Positions 37,176 to 46,632 of a stretch of DNA of 64,000 nucleotides are shown here, one piece after another. The stretch's first letter is position 1. Each line of letters starts with the position of its first letter. Position numbers and translations under genes: made by a program. The notes under the pieces were generated by a model, which was not told the origin of the DNA, made no database searches, and saw nothing but the letters and a program-made list of their open reading frames with translations. The stretch comes from Sporolactobacillus shoreicorticis (GTDB taxonomy: Bacteria; Bacillota; Bacilli; Bacillales; Sporolactobacillaceae). The stretch is taken from assembly GCF_024125445.1 (NCBI RefSeq), contig NZ_JAMXWM010000006.1, positions 62,001 through 126,000 on the forward strand, written 5' to 3'.

Positions 37176-38879
37176 TTAATTATTAATTGTTGGGGCAATG
37201 ATCGCGTTTGATTTGATCTCAATGATGCCATTTGGCGTGAGACGAACAAAAGGAAGATGCAGCTCGGTCAGGAAAAACAGGCAGAAGAACGGATCATCAA
37301 AAGCGAATCCGTTCTTTTTCATATGTTCAATGAATTGCTCAGCCTCATGACCCAGTGCGTCAATCGTCTTTTTGCTCATGATACCAAGCAGATCGAGATT
37401 GATCGAAAATGAACCTGTCTCATCAAACTGCGCGGTGATGCCTTGGAATCCGGCGCGGATCGTTTGATAGGCATGTGCCATCGCTTCTTTGTCTCGCCCG
37501 ATAATCAGAATATCCCCAGAGGCACAATAAGTGCTTGCAAGTGCGCGCAGGGAATGCGAGAAATTCTTGATCCGTGTGCTCAGATACGCACCGCTTGTCC
37601 GGCAAAGATACGTTAAATAACACTCGTTATCCGAGAGTTCGCTGCCCGGATCAAACGCGTACGGGCGAGTGATGACGCTATTTTCCAGTGACAGACCGAT
37701 GGATGTCGTCTCCCGCACAGGGCGTTCATTCGGAAGATGCGTAAGATCAGCGTGATTAAAATAATGTTCGAAAGCAAAGTTTGCCGGTCTCACCACTTTT
37801 TCCCCGTCACGCACCAGCCATTTTCCTTCGAAAAGCACGCTTGTCGGTTCCGGATCATTCAAGCTGTCGATGATATTAATGTCCGCTATTCTTCCCGGGG
37901 TTATGCTGCCCGCAGTGTCATCCATGCGGTAATATACGGCGGGATTCAAGGTTGCCATGCGATAGGCGTCCGGAGCCGAAATTCCGCTTTCCATTGCAAG
38001 CTCGATCATCGACGCGTGGGTCGCCTGTTTCAAGAAGGGGAGTGAGGCACCGTCATTGGTTAACATCAGCTTGGATAAATCAAGTCCCGGCTGCTTTGTT
38101 AATCCACTCATGATCTCCGGAAGATCAGGACGGATTGACGAATAACGAATTGCGGTGTAATAGCCGAGATTCAACCGGTTGATGACATCACGCGCGGTCA
38201 TTGATTCGTGGTCGGCGGAAATTCCTCCGGCCGCGAATAGATTCAACGTGGTGACTGATGAGCCGGGCAGATGACTTTCCATCCGTTTTCCGGAATGCCG
38301 GACTGCGAAAAGCTTCTCATATAGATCAGAAGAACCCAATTTGAACAGCAGCCAGTGGCTAAGTTCGCCGCCCTGCATCACATACGGCTGATTCAGCCAT
38401 TTTTCCAGCGTGCGGGTTACGGGACGATGTTCTTCGAAATAAGCCCACCACAGCCATGTGTGACATTCGGTTTGATTCAATTCTTCAACAAAAGCGTGCA
38501 TTTGTTTTTCATCTAAATGCGCCAATGCAAAGCTATTGTCATTAACCGAGATCATTGTTCCTTTTTCCGTCAGATAAGCGCCTAAAGCAAGCGGGTTATA
38601 GAGCAGAAACGGATGTGCATGAGGCTCGATGTAGGCTGGAACTAACACCTGGGTTTCTTTTAAATGGCAAATCTCTGTTTCTTCTGAGATCAGCGGTTCA
38701 TCTGGACCAACATAGGCAATCCGGTTGCCACGGATCCATACATTTTCTTTTTGAACGATTCCTGAATAGACATGAAGCACAGAGACATCAGGAAAATATA
38801 AGGACGCCGCCTCTTTTTTAAGCGCGGTCCCAATCAGGTGGCGGTGCGTTTCTTCGGTTAATGGTTTCATCAAGCTCAC
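37176..38879 (-). CDS. Adenine deaminase-like amidohydrolase, YerA-type
   Basis: A 567-residue amidohydrolase. It has the N-terminal metal motif PAYIEPHAHPF, TNDGAS near residue 280, a central NPAVYYRMDDTAGSITPGRIADIN, and a C-terminal Ade-type domain. It corresponds by memory to YerA of B. subtilis (about 580 residues), related to adenine deaminase AdeC but of unproven activity. GTG at 38879 or ATG three codons later could be the start; neither has a strong ribosome site. It converges with the MFS gene, only 36 bases away. Confidence 0.8.
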   Translation of the reverse strand: MSLMKPLTEETHRHLIGTALKKEAASLYFPDVSVLHVYSGIVQKENVWIRGNRIAYVGPDEPLISEETEICHLKETQVLVPAYIEPHAHPFLLYNPLALGAYLTEKGTMISVNDNSFALAHLDEKQMHAFVEELNQTECHTWLWWAYFEEHRPVTRTLEKWLNQPYVMQGGELSHWLLFKLGSSDLYEKLFAVRHSGKRMESHLPGSSVTTLNLFAAGGISADHESMTARDVINRLNLGYYTAIRYSSIRPDLPEIMSGLTKQPGLDLSKLMLTNDGASLPFLKQATHASMIELAMESGISAPDAYRMATLNPAVYYRMDDTAGSITPGRIADINIIDSLNDPEPTSVLFEGKWLVRDGEKVVRPANFAFEHYFNHADLTHLPNERPVRETTSIGLSLENSVITRPYAFDPGSELSDNECYLTYLCRTSGAYLSTRIKNFSHSLRALASTYCASGDILIIGRDKEAMAHAYQTIRAGFQGITAQFDETGSFSINLDLLGIMSKKTIDALGHEAEQFIEHMKKNGFAFDDPFFCLFFLTELHLPFVRLTPNGIIEIKSNAIIAPTINN

Positions 38880-39291
38880 ATCTCATTCCAAGTAAGTTGT
38901 TTCTATTATACCGAGATGGACAAGAATTTTCATGGGTTTGATTATTTCACGCGGTGCACTATTTTTTAGGTTATGCAGATATCTTGCATATCGATCCATT
39001 CAGATTGACGATTTGGCCATTAGCGTATAAGAATCAACTTACATTTTTTGTTTACTCATTATTACCTATAATGTTATTATTAAGAAAAATAGTTTGTCTG
39101 TCACAATTAAAGCAGTAATAAACGGAACTTCTCTTGAACCTTTCTGTACAATCTATACTTTTTAAACCCTATCTGTTCACCTTTATTGTCCTCATCTACG
39201 ATTTGGCATGCAGCCTCTAAAATAATCATGTTCATTAATGTTATCATTTACATCCAAAGGTTTTCTTTATAAAGAACCGAGGTTTCAGTTT
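38880..39291. other. AT-rich gap before the lipoprotein gene
   Basis: No gene. A TATAAT hexamer at 39067-39072 lacks a good -35 and may start the lipoprotein transcript about 210 bases upstream. Confidence 0.4.
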
Positions 39292-39906
39292 ATGAAAAGC
39301 GGTTTACCCAAATGGGCGGTTTTCGTATCTTTATTTCTTTTCGTTGTCGGTTGTTCAAATGGAGACACGGCTTCTTCGGAGCGTAAAAATGGAGAAAACA
39401 CAACTTCAGTTTCTCCTAAAGATACCGGAAAGAGTGAAGACACAAGTCCGCATGATATTAAAAGGGAGGAAACAATCCGAACGGTTTTGAAAGGTATAGT
39501 CACAGGTCCGGATGAAGAGCAAAAAAAGTTATTTAAGAAACAGACGACAGAAGATCCTCAAGCAATGTATCCCTATTTAGAAAAAAAGTATAAATTCTTT
39601 CTCGATGAACAATACCTTCAAGAGTTTTTAAAGAATAATCAAGCAACCACTTGGCTGCAAACCGCATTCATGGCCGGCTATCAATTGAAGGCAGCAACAC
39701 CGATCAAAATACAAAAAGCTAAATCCGGAGGGTACACGTTCGAATTTGATGTGGACTACAGCAAAAACGGAGAAACAAACACGGTCACCATCATTGGTGA
39801 TACGAGCACCAATGACGATGACAAAATTACAGCGATAAATATAATTGACGATCAAGGCTTGTTCAAATTGTTGACTCAAAAAGTTCCGGCGCGTCATGAA
39901 AAATAG
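39292..39906 (+). CDS. Lipoprotein of unknown function
   Basis: A 204-residue protein with a lipoprotein signal: basic start MKSGLPKW, hydrophobic core, lipobox VVGC (Cys about residue 17). A Ser/Thr/Lys/Asp-rich linker (about 20-60) follows, then a folded domain of about 140 residues with a beta-rich C-terminal half (GGYTFEFDVDY, NTVTIIGD). I do not recognise a family. The ribosome site is weak (GAGGTTT); the reading begins at 39292, since the 18 earlier in-frame codons would spoil the signal peptide. Confidence 0.7.
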   Translation: MKSGLPKWAVFVSLFLFVVGCSNGDTASSERKNGENTTSVSPKDTGKSEDTSPHDIKREETIRTVLKGIVTGPDEEQKKLFKKQTTEDPQAMYPYLEKKYKFFLDEQYLQEFLKNNQATTWLQTAFMAGYQLKAATPIKIQKAKSGGYTFEFDVDYSKNGETNTVTIIGDTSTNDDDKITAINIIDDQGLFKLLTQKVPARHEK

Positions 39907-40159
39907 TTGAAAAATTAAGCTATTGTTGCCTGTGGCCGGCCATCAGCTGGTTTTAAATCAAGCGTCACGCGGAACAGTCCGTGATTATAAAGATAGCCGA
40001 GAGCGATTTTTGTAAATTAAATTGTTTGACATGGGGGGAGTCATCTGTATGTTTGTTGTCTTTTTTTAACCTTCTATCTGATGATTTTCATTCTTCAACG
40101 CCCGATTTTAACGGTAATTCGCTAAAAAAATACCTTAACTTGGCGTTGGTCTTGGTGTA

Positions 40160-40258
40160 ATGGGTAGAATAATTCTGGATATTATTATGTGCCTCAGTAT
40201 TGCCCTTGCCTTTCTACCGACGCTGCTGCATTTAAAATCAAGGGAACTGAGACTGTAA
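40160..40258 (+). pseudogene. Possible membrane-protein C-terminal remnant
   Basis: A 32-codon frame, MGRIILDIIMCLSIALAF, then LPTLLHLKSRELRL. It is a single membrane helix with a charged end like the last helix of a transporter. There is no ribosome site, and the frame is closed shortly upstream. It may be the leftover of a lost gene. Nothing else is seen in 39907-40294. Confidence 0.35.
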
Positions 40259-40294
40259 AAGGTTAAGAAGAAATAAGTGAATGGGAGGAAATTT

Positions 40295-40651
40295 GTGTTG
40301 GAGGTAATAAAAAATAGCATTTGTTTACTATTCATTATTCTGACAATTATTCAGCTAGTAGGGCTGATCTATGTACATCTTGGAAAGTTTAAATCGAGAC
40401 TAACTTTAGTCATCACTCATGTGGACCTGACTAAAGTTGAACCGACGCGTTTCTTAAAGCTTAAAATTTATGCGACCATTGAGGTACTCATAAATATGAC
40501 GTTGTACGTATTGTTTATCATTGGAAATGCAGATATTCGATTTTTTATAGGAATTCTATTTATTGCTCTTCCATACGCATTTGAAAAATTATTCGGCACA
40601 TTTCAGTCAAAATATAAAGAAAGCGGATCAGCGATTGATTCTTACAGGTAA
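40295..40651 (+). CDS. Small membrane protein of unknown function
   Basis: A 118-residue protein with one N-terminal helix (residues about 8-30) and two more near 65-105 (INMTLYVLFIIGNADIRFFIGILFIAL). GTG at 40295 or TTG at 40298, both behind GGGAGG. No recognised family; neighbours do not suggest a role. Confidence 0.6.
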   Translation: MLEVIKNSICLLFIILTIIQLVGLIYVHLGKFKSRLTLVITHVDLTKVEPTRFLKLKIYATIEVLINMTLYVLFIIGNADIRFFIGILFIALPYAFEKLFGTFQSKYKESGSAIDSYR

Positions 40652-40712
40652 TCCATCTCATGCAGGTACTATCCTACAACAATACATTTAATTCTCGTTC
40701 AACATGCGACAA

Positions 40713-40750
40713 ATAAAAAAAGCTTGTGCGGATTCTTCCGCACGAGCTTC
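40713..40750 (-). terminator. Terminator of the FtsX-type ABC operon
   Basis: Read on the minus strand: AAGCTCGTGCGGA / TCCGCACAAGCTT followed by TTTTTATTTG. The same cassette, diverged, recurs at 46584-46620. Confidence 0.8.
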
Positions 40751-40868
40751 ATATCTTTTTATACTATAAGAAAGGAAACTAAAACTTCATCTTTGCCAGA
40801 GGATTGGCGAAGTCATATTTTTTAATTGATTTTTAAAAGTATCACCATCAATTATATTATTCCATTCG

Positions 40869-43097
40869 CTATTTGAGAATGTCGCTAAGCGGGATGCGGC
40901 CGATTTTTCTTTTTCCCGCATATCGGGAAATGCCATAAGTGATCAGAATAATGACAAAACCAATGATGATAGACCAGGTACTGAGACGGATCGGAAAGGA
41001 TAAGTTGGCAGATTCGCTGAACGAGCGAAACAGGCCGCCGAGGGACAAAATGATCAGCGGTACGGCGAGCGCATAACCAAGGATCACGAGTAAGGTATTG
41101 CTGCTGAGAACTAGCGAGTATATTTCTTTCTGCTTGTATCCGAATACCTTCAGCATTGAAATGGTCTCTTTATTCTCTTCAATGACGAGTGAAGTCATGA
41201 CATAAACAATAATCAGGCCGATCAGAAAAGCGATCAATGCAATCGACCCTATGGTAGCCTGCAACGGCTGGAGCATTGCCTTAAAACTGTTCTGTGTGTC
41301 TTTTCGACTGATCATATTGGCGAGCTGATCGGAAGCGATGGACAATTTCTTATCCGACCAGACACCGTTATGGCTGCCGGATGGCAGATCAAGCAGCGTA
41401 TTCAATCTTTCAATTGGCATATAAACAGCGGTCCCGGTGTAAACCTGTGTGATTTTATTAATTTTGATTTCGTGTTTTCTGTTATCCAAAGTGCTCGTGA
41501 CTTTTATGGTACTTCCTTCGCTGACGGCCAGTTTATCCGCAAGTGGCCGGGTGATAATCGTCTGGTCCAGAGAGAGGCGATGCCCGTTTGAATCGGGCAG
41601 TTTCAAATAATCCGATGGATGCCGAACACCGTACACCGAAAAAAGATTTTTGGCATTTTTCGTTTTTCCTTCAGGCGCGAAGGAGAAGACGGAGTAGGCT
41701 TCGCCGTGTGATTCAGCGGTCGTTTTTATGCTGTTGTAAAGATAATTATATTCATAATGGTTCGCATCGTGATTGCCGTCCATCATAAACTGAATCGAAT
41801 TCTGCAGACCGAAGCCAAGCAAAAGCAGCATCGAAGCAAAGGTTACGCCAAACACCATGAGCAGCGTCCTCGGCACATTTCTTACCAGTTCACGGATCCT
41901 GAACTTGTTTTTGAAACGCAGACTATTCAGGTGCAGATGATGTTCCAGAAAACCGGTTTTACTTTTCTTTTTGCCGCCGCGCATGAGTTCAAGCGGCGAC
42001 ATCTTGAGTGCCCGATGAATCACCAGCCAAGTGACCGGAACAAGCAGCAAAGCAGGGAGCAGGATGCTGAGCAGCAGAACCGGCGGATTCCAGTACATCG
42101 TGATGATCGGAACATTAAAATAGCCGACAAAAAATTGAAGCATGGGCTTGACGGTCATCAGACCGATGGCCGTACCCAGTGCGCTGCCAATGAATGAGAC
42201 GACCCAGGCATAGGATAAATAATGACGCATAATTTCCCGCCTCTTGTATCCCAATGCGTAAAGTGTACCAATCTGAACAAACTCGGTTTTCAGGGTTCGC
42301 CAAAGGATAATGCTGACCAGGCCGCAGGTCAACAGAAGAATTGCGATGGGAAGAAAACCGGTCATCCCCTGTATACTCTTGATTTTTTCATTAACGAATA
42401 GAATGCGCGGATTGTTCGCACTGTCCAACCATCCGGTCACTCGGTTCGTGCGGTTTACCGCTTGCTTGAAAGCAATCTTATCTGCACCGTGATCAAAGTG
42501 TGCGCTGTAAGAGGCAGCGCCATGATTTAATTGTTTGAATGCCTTTTCAGAGATGACGCCAATTCCGAATTTTTTGCTGTCGGAGAACAGGTCACTCTCG
42601 CTTTTTAAAGGATACATATAATCCGGAAGAACCATGAATCCGGCTATTCTAAATTTCTGATCACCGATCAGCCATGAATCGCCAACTGACAGATCCTGTG
42701 CTCGGGCGAAGCTCGGATCAAGCAGAATCTCGTCTGTTTTCCGAATGGCATGCCCCTCCTGAATAAACGGTTTATTGACGCGATCGGATGGGCTGAATAG
42801 ACGCAGCGTTGTGTCATGATCGAAGGAAGCATCAAAGCTCAAGCGTTTTTCGAGGCGTGCGTGATAAGCTTTCTCGAAGTTCTGCAGATTATTGAGCGGT
42901 TTCTGCACGGTGAAATGAGCATTTTCCTGAACATGTTTATTCTGAAAATCCCGGTTATTGGTGTCCAGATTAGTACTCAAAATGCTGAAGAGTGTGAAGA
43001 TCATGCAACTGAGTATGATCAGGATGATCGAGCCGATATACTGTGATTTATGCTCGGCCATCGTTCGCCTGACTTTTCGGTTGAGCACCATTACCAT
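40869..43097 (-). CDS. ABC exporter permease with two FtsX domains
   Basis: A 742-residue permease: one N-terminal helix (residues about 20-40), an extracytoplasmic domain of about 200 residues, an FtsX domain of three helices (about 250-370), a short link, another helix near 415, a second external domain, and a final FtsX domain of three helices (about 630-735). This two-FtsX layout is typical of SalY/MacB-type exporters for peptides or lipids. It overlaps its ATPase gene by 7 bases. Likely controlled by the divergent TetR gene. Confidence 0.87.
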   Translation of the reverse strand: MVMVLNRKVRRTMAEHKSQYIGSIILIILSCMIFTLFSILSTNLDTNNRDFQNKHVQENAHFTVQKPLNNLQNFEKAYHARLEKRLSFDASFDHDTTLRLFSPSDRVNKPFIQEGHAIRKTDEILLDPSFARAQDLSVGDSWLIGDQKFRIAGFMVLPDYMYPLKSESDLFSDSKKFGIGVISEKAFKQLNHGAASYSAHFDHGADKIAFKQAVNRTNRVTGWLDSANNPRILFVNEKIKSIQGMTGFLPIAILLLTCGLVSIILWRTLKTEFVQIGTLYALGYKRREIMRHYLSYAWVVSFIGSALGTAIGLMTVKPMLQFFVGYFNVPIITMYWNPPVLLLSILLPALLLVPVTWLVIHRALKMSPLELMRGGKKKSKTGFLEHHLHLNSLRFKNKFRIRELVRNVPRTLLMVFGVTFASMLLLLGFGLQNSIQFMMDGNHDANHYEYNYLYNSIKTTAESHGEAYSVFSFAPEGKTKNAKNLFSVYGVRHPSDYLKLPDSNGHRLSLDQTIITRPLADKLAVSEGSTIKVTSTLDNRKHEIKINKITQVYTGTAVYMPIERLNTLLDLPSGSHNGVWSDKKLSIASDQLANMISRKDTQNSFKAMLQPLQATIGSIALIAFLIGLIIVYVMTSLVIEENKETISMLKVFGYKQKEIYSLVLSSNTLLVILGYALAVPLIILSLGGLFRSFSESANLSFPIRLSTWSIIIGFVIILITYGISRYAGKRKIGRIPLSDILK

Positions 43098-43789
43098 TCA
43101 ATCCTTTCTGCCGGAATTTTTTCTTTATTGATCCATGACTCGGTGATTTCCCCGCTTCGAATGCGGACAACCCGGTCCGCGATTCCGCTGATCGCATTAT
43201 TGTGAGTAATAATCAGAACGGTCGTGCCAAGGGTTTTATTGATTTTTTCAAGAAGCGCCAGAATGTCTTTGGACGTCTTATAGTCGAGTGCGCCGGTCGG
43301 TTCATCGCAGAGCAGCAATTCAGGATTTTTAGCGACTGCACGGGCAATGGAAACACGTTGTTGCTGACCACCGCTCAATTCGCTGGGAAATCGTTTTTTC
43401 TTATCCGTAAGGCCGACCGCATGCAGAATATCATCAACCTTCATCGGATGCGCGCTGATGTTGGTGGCGACTTCCACATTTTCTTCCACAGTAAGGTTAG
43501 GAATCAGATTATAGAACTGAAAAATGAATCCGACAGAGGCTCGTCGATAGAGCGTCAATTTCTTATCATTCATGTCGGTGATGAACTTGCTGCCGATCTT
43601 GACGGTTCCGCTGTCCGCGCGGTCAACACCGCCGATAACGTTCAGCAAAGTGGATTTGCCCGAGCCGGAAGGCCCGAGAATCACACCGATTTCCTTGCGT
43701 TCAAGAGCAAAATCGACGTCGGTCAAGGCCTGAAACACCACGTCGCCGGTGCGATACGTTTTATTTAATTGATTAATCTCAATAAACAT
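43091..43789 (-). CDS. ABC exporter ATPase, LolD/MacB-type
   Basis: A 232-residue ATPase with Walker A GPSGSGKSTLLNVIGG, Q-loop FQFYNLIPNLT, signature ELSGGQQQRVSIARAVAK, Walker B LLLCDEPTGALD and switch THNNAI. It belongs to the LolD/MacB class that pairs with FtsX-type permeases, as here. Start at 43789 (MFIEINQL) behind GGAGGT. First gene of the operon, divergent from a TetR gene across a region holding two inverted repeats. Confidence 0.92.
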   Translation of the reverse strand: MFIEINQLNKTYRTGDVVFQALTDVDFALERKEIGVILGPSGSGKSTLLNVIGGVDRADSGTVKIGSKFITDMNDKKLTLYRRASVGFIFQFYNLIPNLTVEENVEVATNISAHPMKVDDILHAVGLTDKKKRFPSELSGGQQQRVSIARAVAKNPELLLCDEPTGALDYKTSKDILALLEKINKTLGTTVLIITHNNAISGIADRVVRIRSGEITESWINKEKIPAERIEW

Positions 43790-43810
43790 AAGTTGTACCT
43801 CCAATGATTA

Positions 43811-43846
43811 TATTATGAACAATAAATGTTTTTAACGTTCATAATA
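43811..43846. promoter_or_regulatory. Probable TetR operator region
   Basis: TATTATGAAC and GTTCATAATA form perfect 10-base arms 16 bases apart. A second pair, AACACAAT (43861-43868) and ATTGTGTT (43905-43912), lies closer to the regulator gene. They sit in the divergent promoter region, so one or both may bind the TetR protein. Confidence 0.6.
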
Positions 43847-43963
43847 TACATCAAATGATCAACACAATCAATACATAGTGAACAAATTTTATTAATTGTG
43901 TTAGTAAAATGGGATATGGTAAAATAAAAGCAATAACTACTGCGAAGGATGACGGATGAAAAT

Positions 43964-44578
43964 ATGGATGGATACAAGAGACGAGCGGAGAAGACAAAGG
44001 AACGGATTAAAAAAGCGGCGTCCGAACAGTTTGCCGTTTTCGGAGCTGAAAAAGTAACAATGCGCGACATTGCGGCAAAAGCCAATGTGTCACCGGTCAC
44101 CGTCTATAAATATTTTGACAATAAGGATGTGCTCCTTGAGCAGATGCTGGACGACTTTGCGAAGGGGGTCAATGTGTTCTTTGATCAGCTTTTATCTGAA
44201 GAGTTGCCCTTCCCGGAAAAAATCAATAAGGTTTTCCAGTATACAGCGAAAAAGAAAAAAATATTTAATGACAATTATTTTAAAAAGCTTTATTATGCAC
44301 ATTCGGAAAATGTTCAGCAGACAAACGAACGCTACTTGAAGCCCGTGAATGGTAAGCTGGTGCAATTGATTGAGCAGGGAAAAGCAGAGCATTATGTTGA
44401 TTCCGCTCTTTCGGAGAAATCAATCTTCTTTTTCATGCAAATGCTGATTGACACATTTTCCGATCAGGAGAAAGCGATGGCGGTCGATGAATCCATGAGA
44501 ATCGATTTAACGCAGATTTTTTTCTACGGACTGGCGGGTCCAGGACGATTTAAACGGGCGGAGCGTGCGGAAGGGTGA
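43964..44578 (+). CDS. TetR/AcrR-family regulator
   Basis: A 204-residue regulator. The helix-turn-helix is at residues about 10-57 (KVTMRDIAAKANVSPVTVYKYFDNK), followed by a helical ligand domain. The ATG at 43964 is preferred over 43949, which sits directly on the ribosome-site-like GAAGG. Divergent from the FtsX-type ABC operon, which it probably represses. Confidence 0.88.
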   Translation: MDGYKRRAEKTKERIKKAASEQFAVFGAEKVTMRDIAAKANVSPVTVYKYFDNKDVLLEQMLDDFAKGVNVFFDQLLSEELPFPEKINKVFQYTAKKKKIFNDNYFKKLYYAHSENVQQTNERYLKPVNGKLVQLIEQGKAEHYVDSALSEKSIFFFMQMLIDTFSDQEKAMAVDESMRIDLTQIFFYGLAGPGRFKRAERAEG

Positions 44579-44708
44579 TTCTTCTCTTTTTCATCGAACC
44601 GAGTCCTTAGTCGATGGAATAAAAGTCAGTCAATCATCACTGTGTGTTAATTGATCCGCATTGCAGTCAAAAAATAGAGAAAGATGATTTGGAAATGACG
44701 GTGCTTTC

Positions 44709-45305
44709 TTAGTATGGATTTTTAAATAGTTTATCCTCGTCCATTCCCACCTGATCGAGCACAGCTAAAAACGAAAGAACTGCACCGATGGCCTGGACCC
44801 AACTTCCCGTTGTGTCGATCCGTTCTGATTTTGTTTCATCGGCTGTTTGGTTTAACCGGAGTATTGATGAGGCACCTTGAAGAGAATTGCCGGCGATTTG
44901 CAGCAGGTTGCCGATAACTGATAGAGCAACTGATCGGTTCCGCTCTTCCGAAACAAGATTAGAATGCAGTGAAAGCGAGCCGCCAAGTGCTTGAAGCCAG
45001 TTACCGTTCAAAGTGGCACGGATACCGTTTTCTTCAGGACCATGTGCAATTGCCCCATAAATGACCAGTGAGTTTCCGAAGGCTTGTGTTCCATCGCCGA
45101 TTGCATCCAGTCCATCACTTTTATTGGCGTCAAGTGCGCTGCCGGCGGCTTGAAGCGCGTTGCCGATAATACCGAGTTCACCCTTTAGCTGTTCGGGAAT
45201 CGTTACATTGGGCGTGGCTCCGACCGCAGCGACAATTGTGCCGAGCGCGTTAATCAGCGCGTATTCGGCCTCCTGAATCTGCCCGTTCATCGCTCGCTCC
45301 CCCAT
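44709..45305 (-). CDS. Repeat protein, DUF6944-like
   Basis: A 198-residue protein made of about six repeats of a G-n-x-LQA-x-G-x-x-L motif, starting near residues 18, 45, 68, 98, 129 and 165 (for example GNALQAAGSALD, GNWLQALGGSLS, GNLLQIAGNSLQ). It has no signal peptide, no membrane helices and no cysteine. Similar Bacillus proteins are listed, as I recall, under DUF6944; no function is known. The repeats would form stacked amphipathic helices. Start at 45305, or 45290 behind GGGGGAG. Single gene. Confidence 0.72.
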   Translation of the reverse strand: MGERAMNGQIQEAEYALINALGTIVAAVGATPNVTIPEQLKGELGIIGNALQAAGSALDANKSDGLDAIGDGTQAFGNSLVIYGAIAHGPEENGIRATLNGNWLQALGGSLSLHSNLVSEERNRSVALSVIGNLLQIAGNSLQGASSILRLNQTADETKSERIDTTGSWVQAIGAVLSFLAVLDQVGMDEDKLFKNPY

Positions 45306-45533
45306 GCCAACCTCTCTTTATGTCTAGTTTATTCAATCCGCCTGAAATGGTTGCGGGACGACCGCTTTTTCAACTGGCTTGTCAGACCTAAAACGATCAA
45401 AAGCAAAATCAATACAGTTGTTGAGAAACGATCCAATCGTAAAATGAATCTTCCGCATATGGAGTTTGTTTGTATTGATAAGAAATAGTTGAAGAAACTT
45501 TTGATTAAGTCGCGATTACACTGATTACAATCA

Positions 45534-45572
45534 AAAAAAGATCATCCAGCTTTTTTGAACTGAGTGATCCAT
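45534..45572 (-). terminator. Terminator after the aldo/keto reductase gene
   Basis: On the minus strand GATCACTCAG / CTGGATGATC followed by seven T. Confidence 0.75.
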
Positions 45573-45588
45573 GTATCTCTTTTCAGTT

Positions 45589-46455
45589 TTATACAGCTTG
45601 AGACAAAATCTTAAAATCTTCATCGCTGAGCGTGATTCCTGCTGCTGTAATGTTTTCTTTAACATGGGCGACAGATGAGGTGCCTGGGATCGGAAGAACC
45701 ACCGGTGACCGCTTAAGCAGCCATGCAAGGGCAATCTGAGCTGGCTTAGCGTTGTATTTTTTCGCGATCTTGTCGAGAGGTCCGCCTTCCTTAGCCAATT
45801 GACCGGTCGCAAGAGGAAACCAAGGAATGAAGGCAATCTTCTCTTTCTCACAATAATTCAATACCATTTCCGAATCACGTTTGGCCAGATTGTACAGGTT
45901 CTGAACAGATACAATCGGTGTAATTTCATTTGCAGCCTGAAGTTCACCGACACTTACCTGGCTGAGACCGATGTGACGAATCTTTCCTTCCAGCTTCATC
46001 AGTGCAAGTTCGCCGATCTGATCAGCTAGCGGTACTTTTGGATCAATTCGATGCAGCTGGAGCAGATCAATCGAATCTTGGCCGAGCGTACGCAGGTTCA
46101 TTTCCACTTGCTGGCGCAGATATTCCGGTCGACCAACTGGAATCCATCGATCAGGTCCTTGACGGGTGTTGCCTACTTTGGTTGCGATGACCAGATCACT
46201 TGGATAAGGATGGAGTGCTTTTTTAACGAAATCATTAGCAATATATGGACCGTAAGCATCTGCCGTGTCGATAAAATTGACACCTAAGTCAACGGCTGTT
46301 TGCAGCACATGTACGGCTTCATCGGGATTTTTCGGATCACCCCAGACACCCGGCCCGGTCAGTTGCATCGTTCCGTAACCTAATCGATTAACCGGCAAAT
46401 CACCACCAATTTTAAAGGTGCCTGCTGATGCGGCAGTAATTGTTTGTTCAACCAT
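45589..46455 (-). CDS. Aldo/keto reductase
   Basis: A 288-residue NADPH-dependent oxidoreductase of the AKR fold. The catalytic tetrad is Asp/Tyr in FIDTADAYG, Lys in VIATKVGN and His in LLQLHRIDP; the cofactor site reads PIPGTSSVAHVKENI. The family covers many carbonyl substrates and the sequence does not fix which. A GGAGGAATAGGA site precedes the ATG. The upstream minus-strand MFS gene is separated by its own terminator, so this is a single gene. Confidence 0.9.
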   Translation of the reverse strand: MVEQTITAASAGTFKIGGDLPVNRLGYGTMQLTGPGVWGDPKNPDEAVHVLQTAVDLGVNFIDTADAYGPYIANDFVKKALHPYPSDLVIATKVGNTRQGPDRWIPVGRPEYLRQQVEMNLRTLGQDSIDLLQLHRIDPKVPLADQIGELALMKLEGKIRHIGLSQVSVGELQAANEITPIVSVQNLYNLAKRDSEMVLNYCEKEKIAFIPWFPLATGQLAKEGGPLDKIAKKYNAKPAQIALAWLLKRSPVVLPIPGTSSVAHVKENITAAGITLSDEDFKILSQAV

Positions 46456-46583
46456 TCCTATTCCTCCTTGTATAAATGATCAGGGAACGCACTTCTGATG
46501 AATTTCTTGATTCGGATTCATCATAATGTTCTTGTGAACGGATTTCAAAAGAGATGCTCGCAGTTAACGAAATGGTCACAAAA

Positions 46584-46620
46584 TAAAAAAGCTCATGCGG
46601 AATTTTTCCACATGGGCTTC
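46584..46620 (-). terminator. Terminator of the MFS gene at 46633
   Basis: On the minus strand AAGCCCATGTGG / CCGCATGAGCTT with TTTTTATTTT. It is a diverged copy of 40713-40750. Confidence 0.8.
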
Positions 46621-46632
46621 ATATCTGTTCAA

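Noticed and set aside
40869-44578. Bacteriocin immunity/BceAB-type system
   Set aside because: The permease has two FtsX domains of the SalY/MacB layout and no sensor kinase pair is next to it; a TetR gene is.
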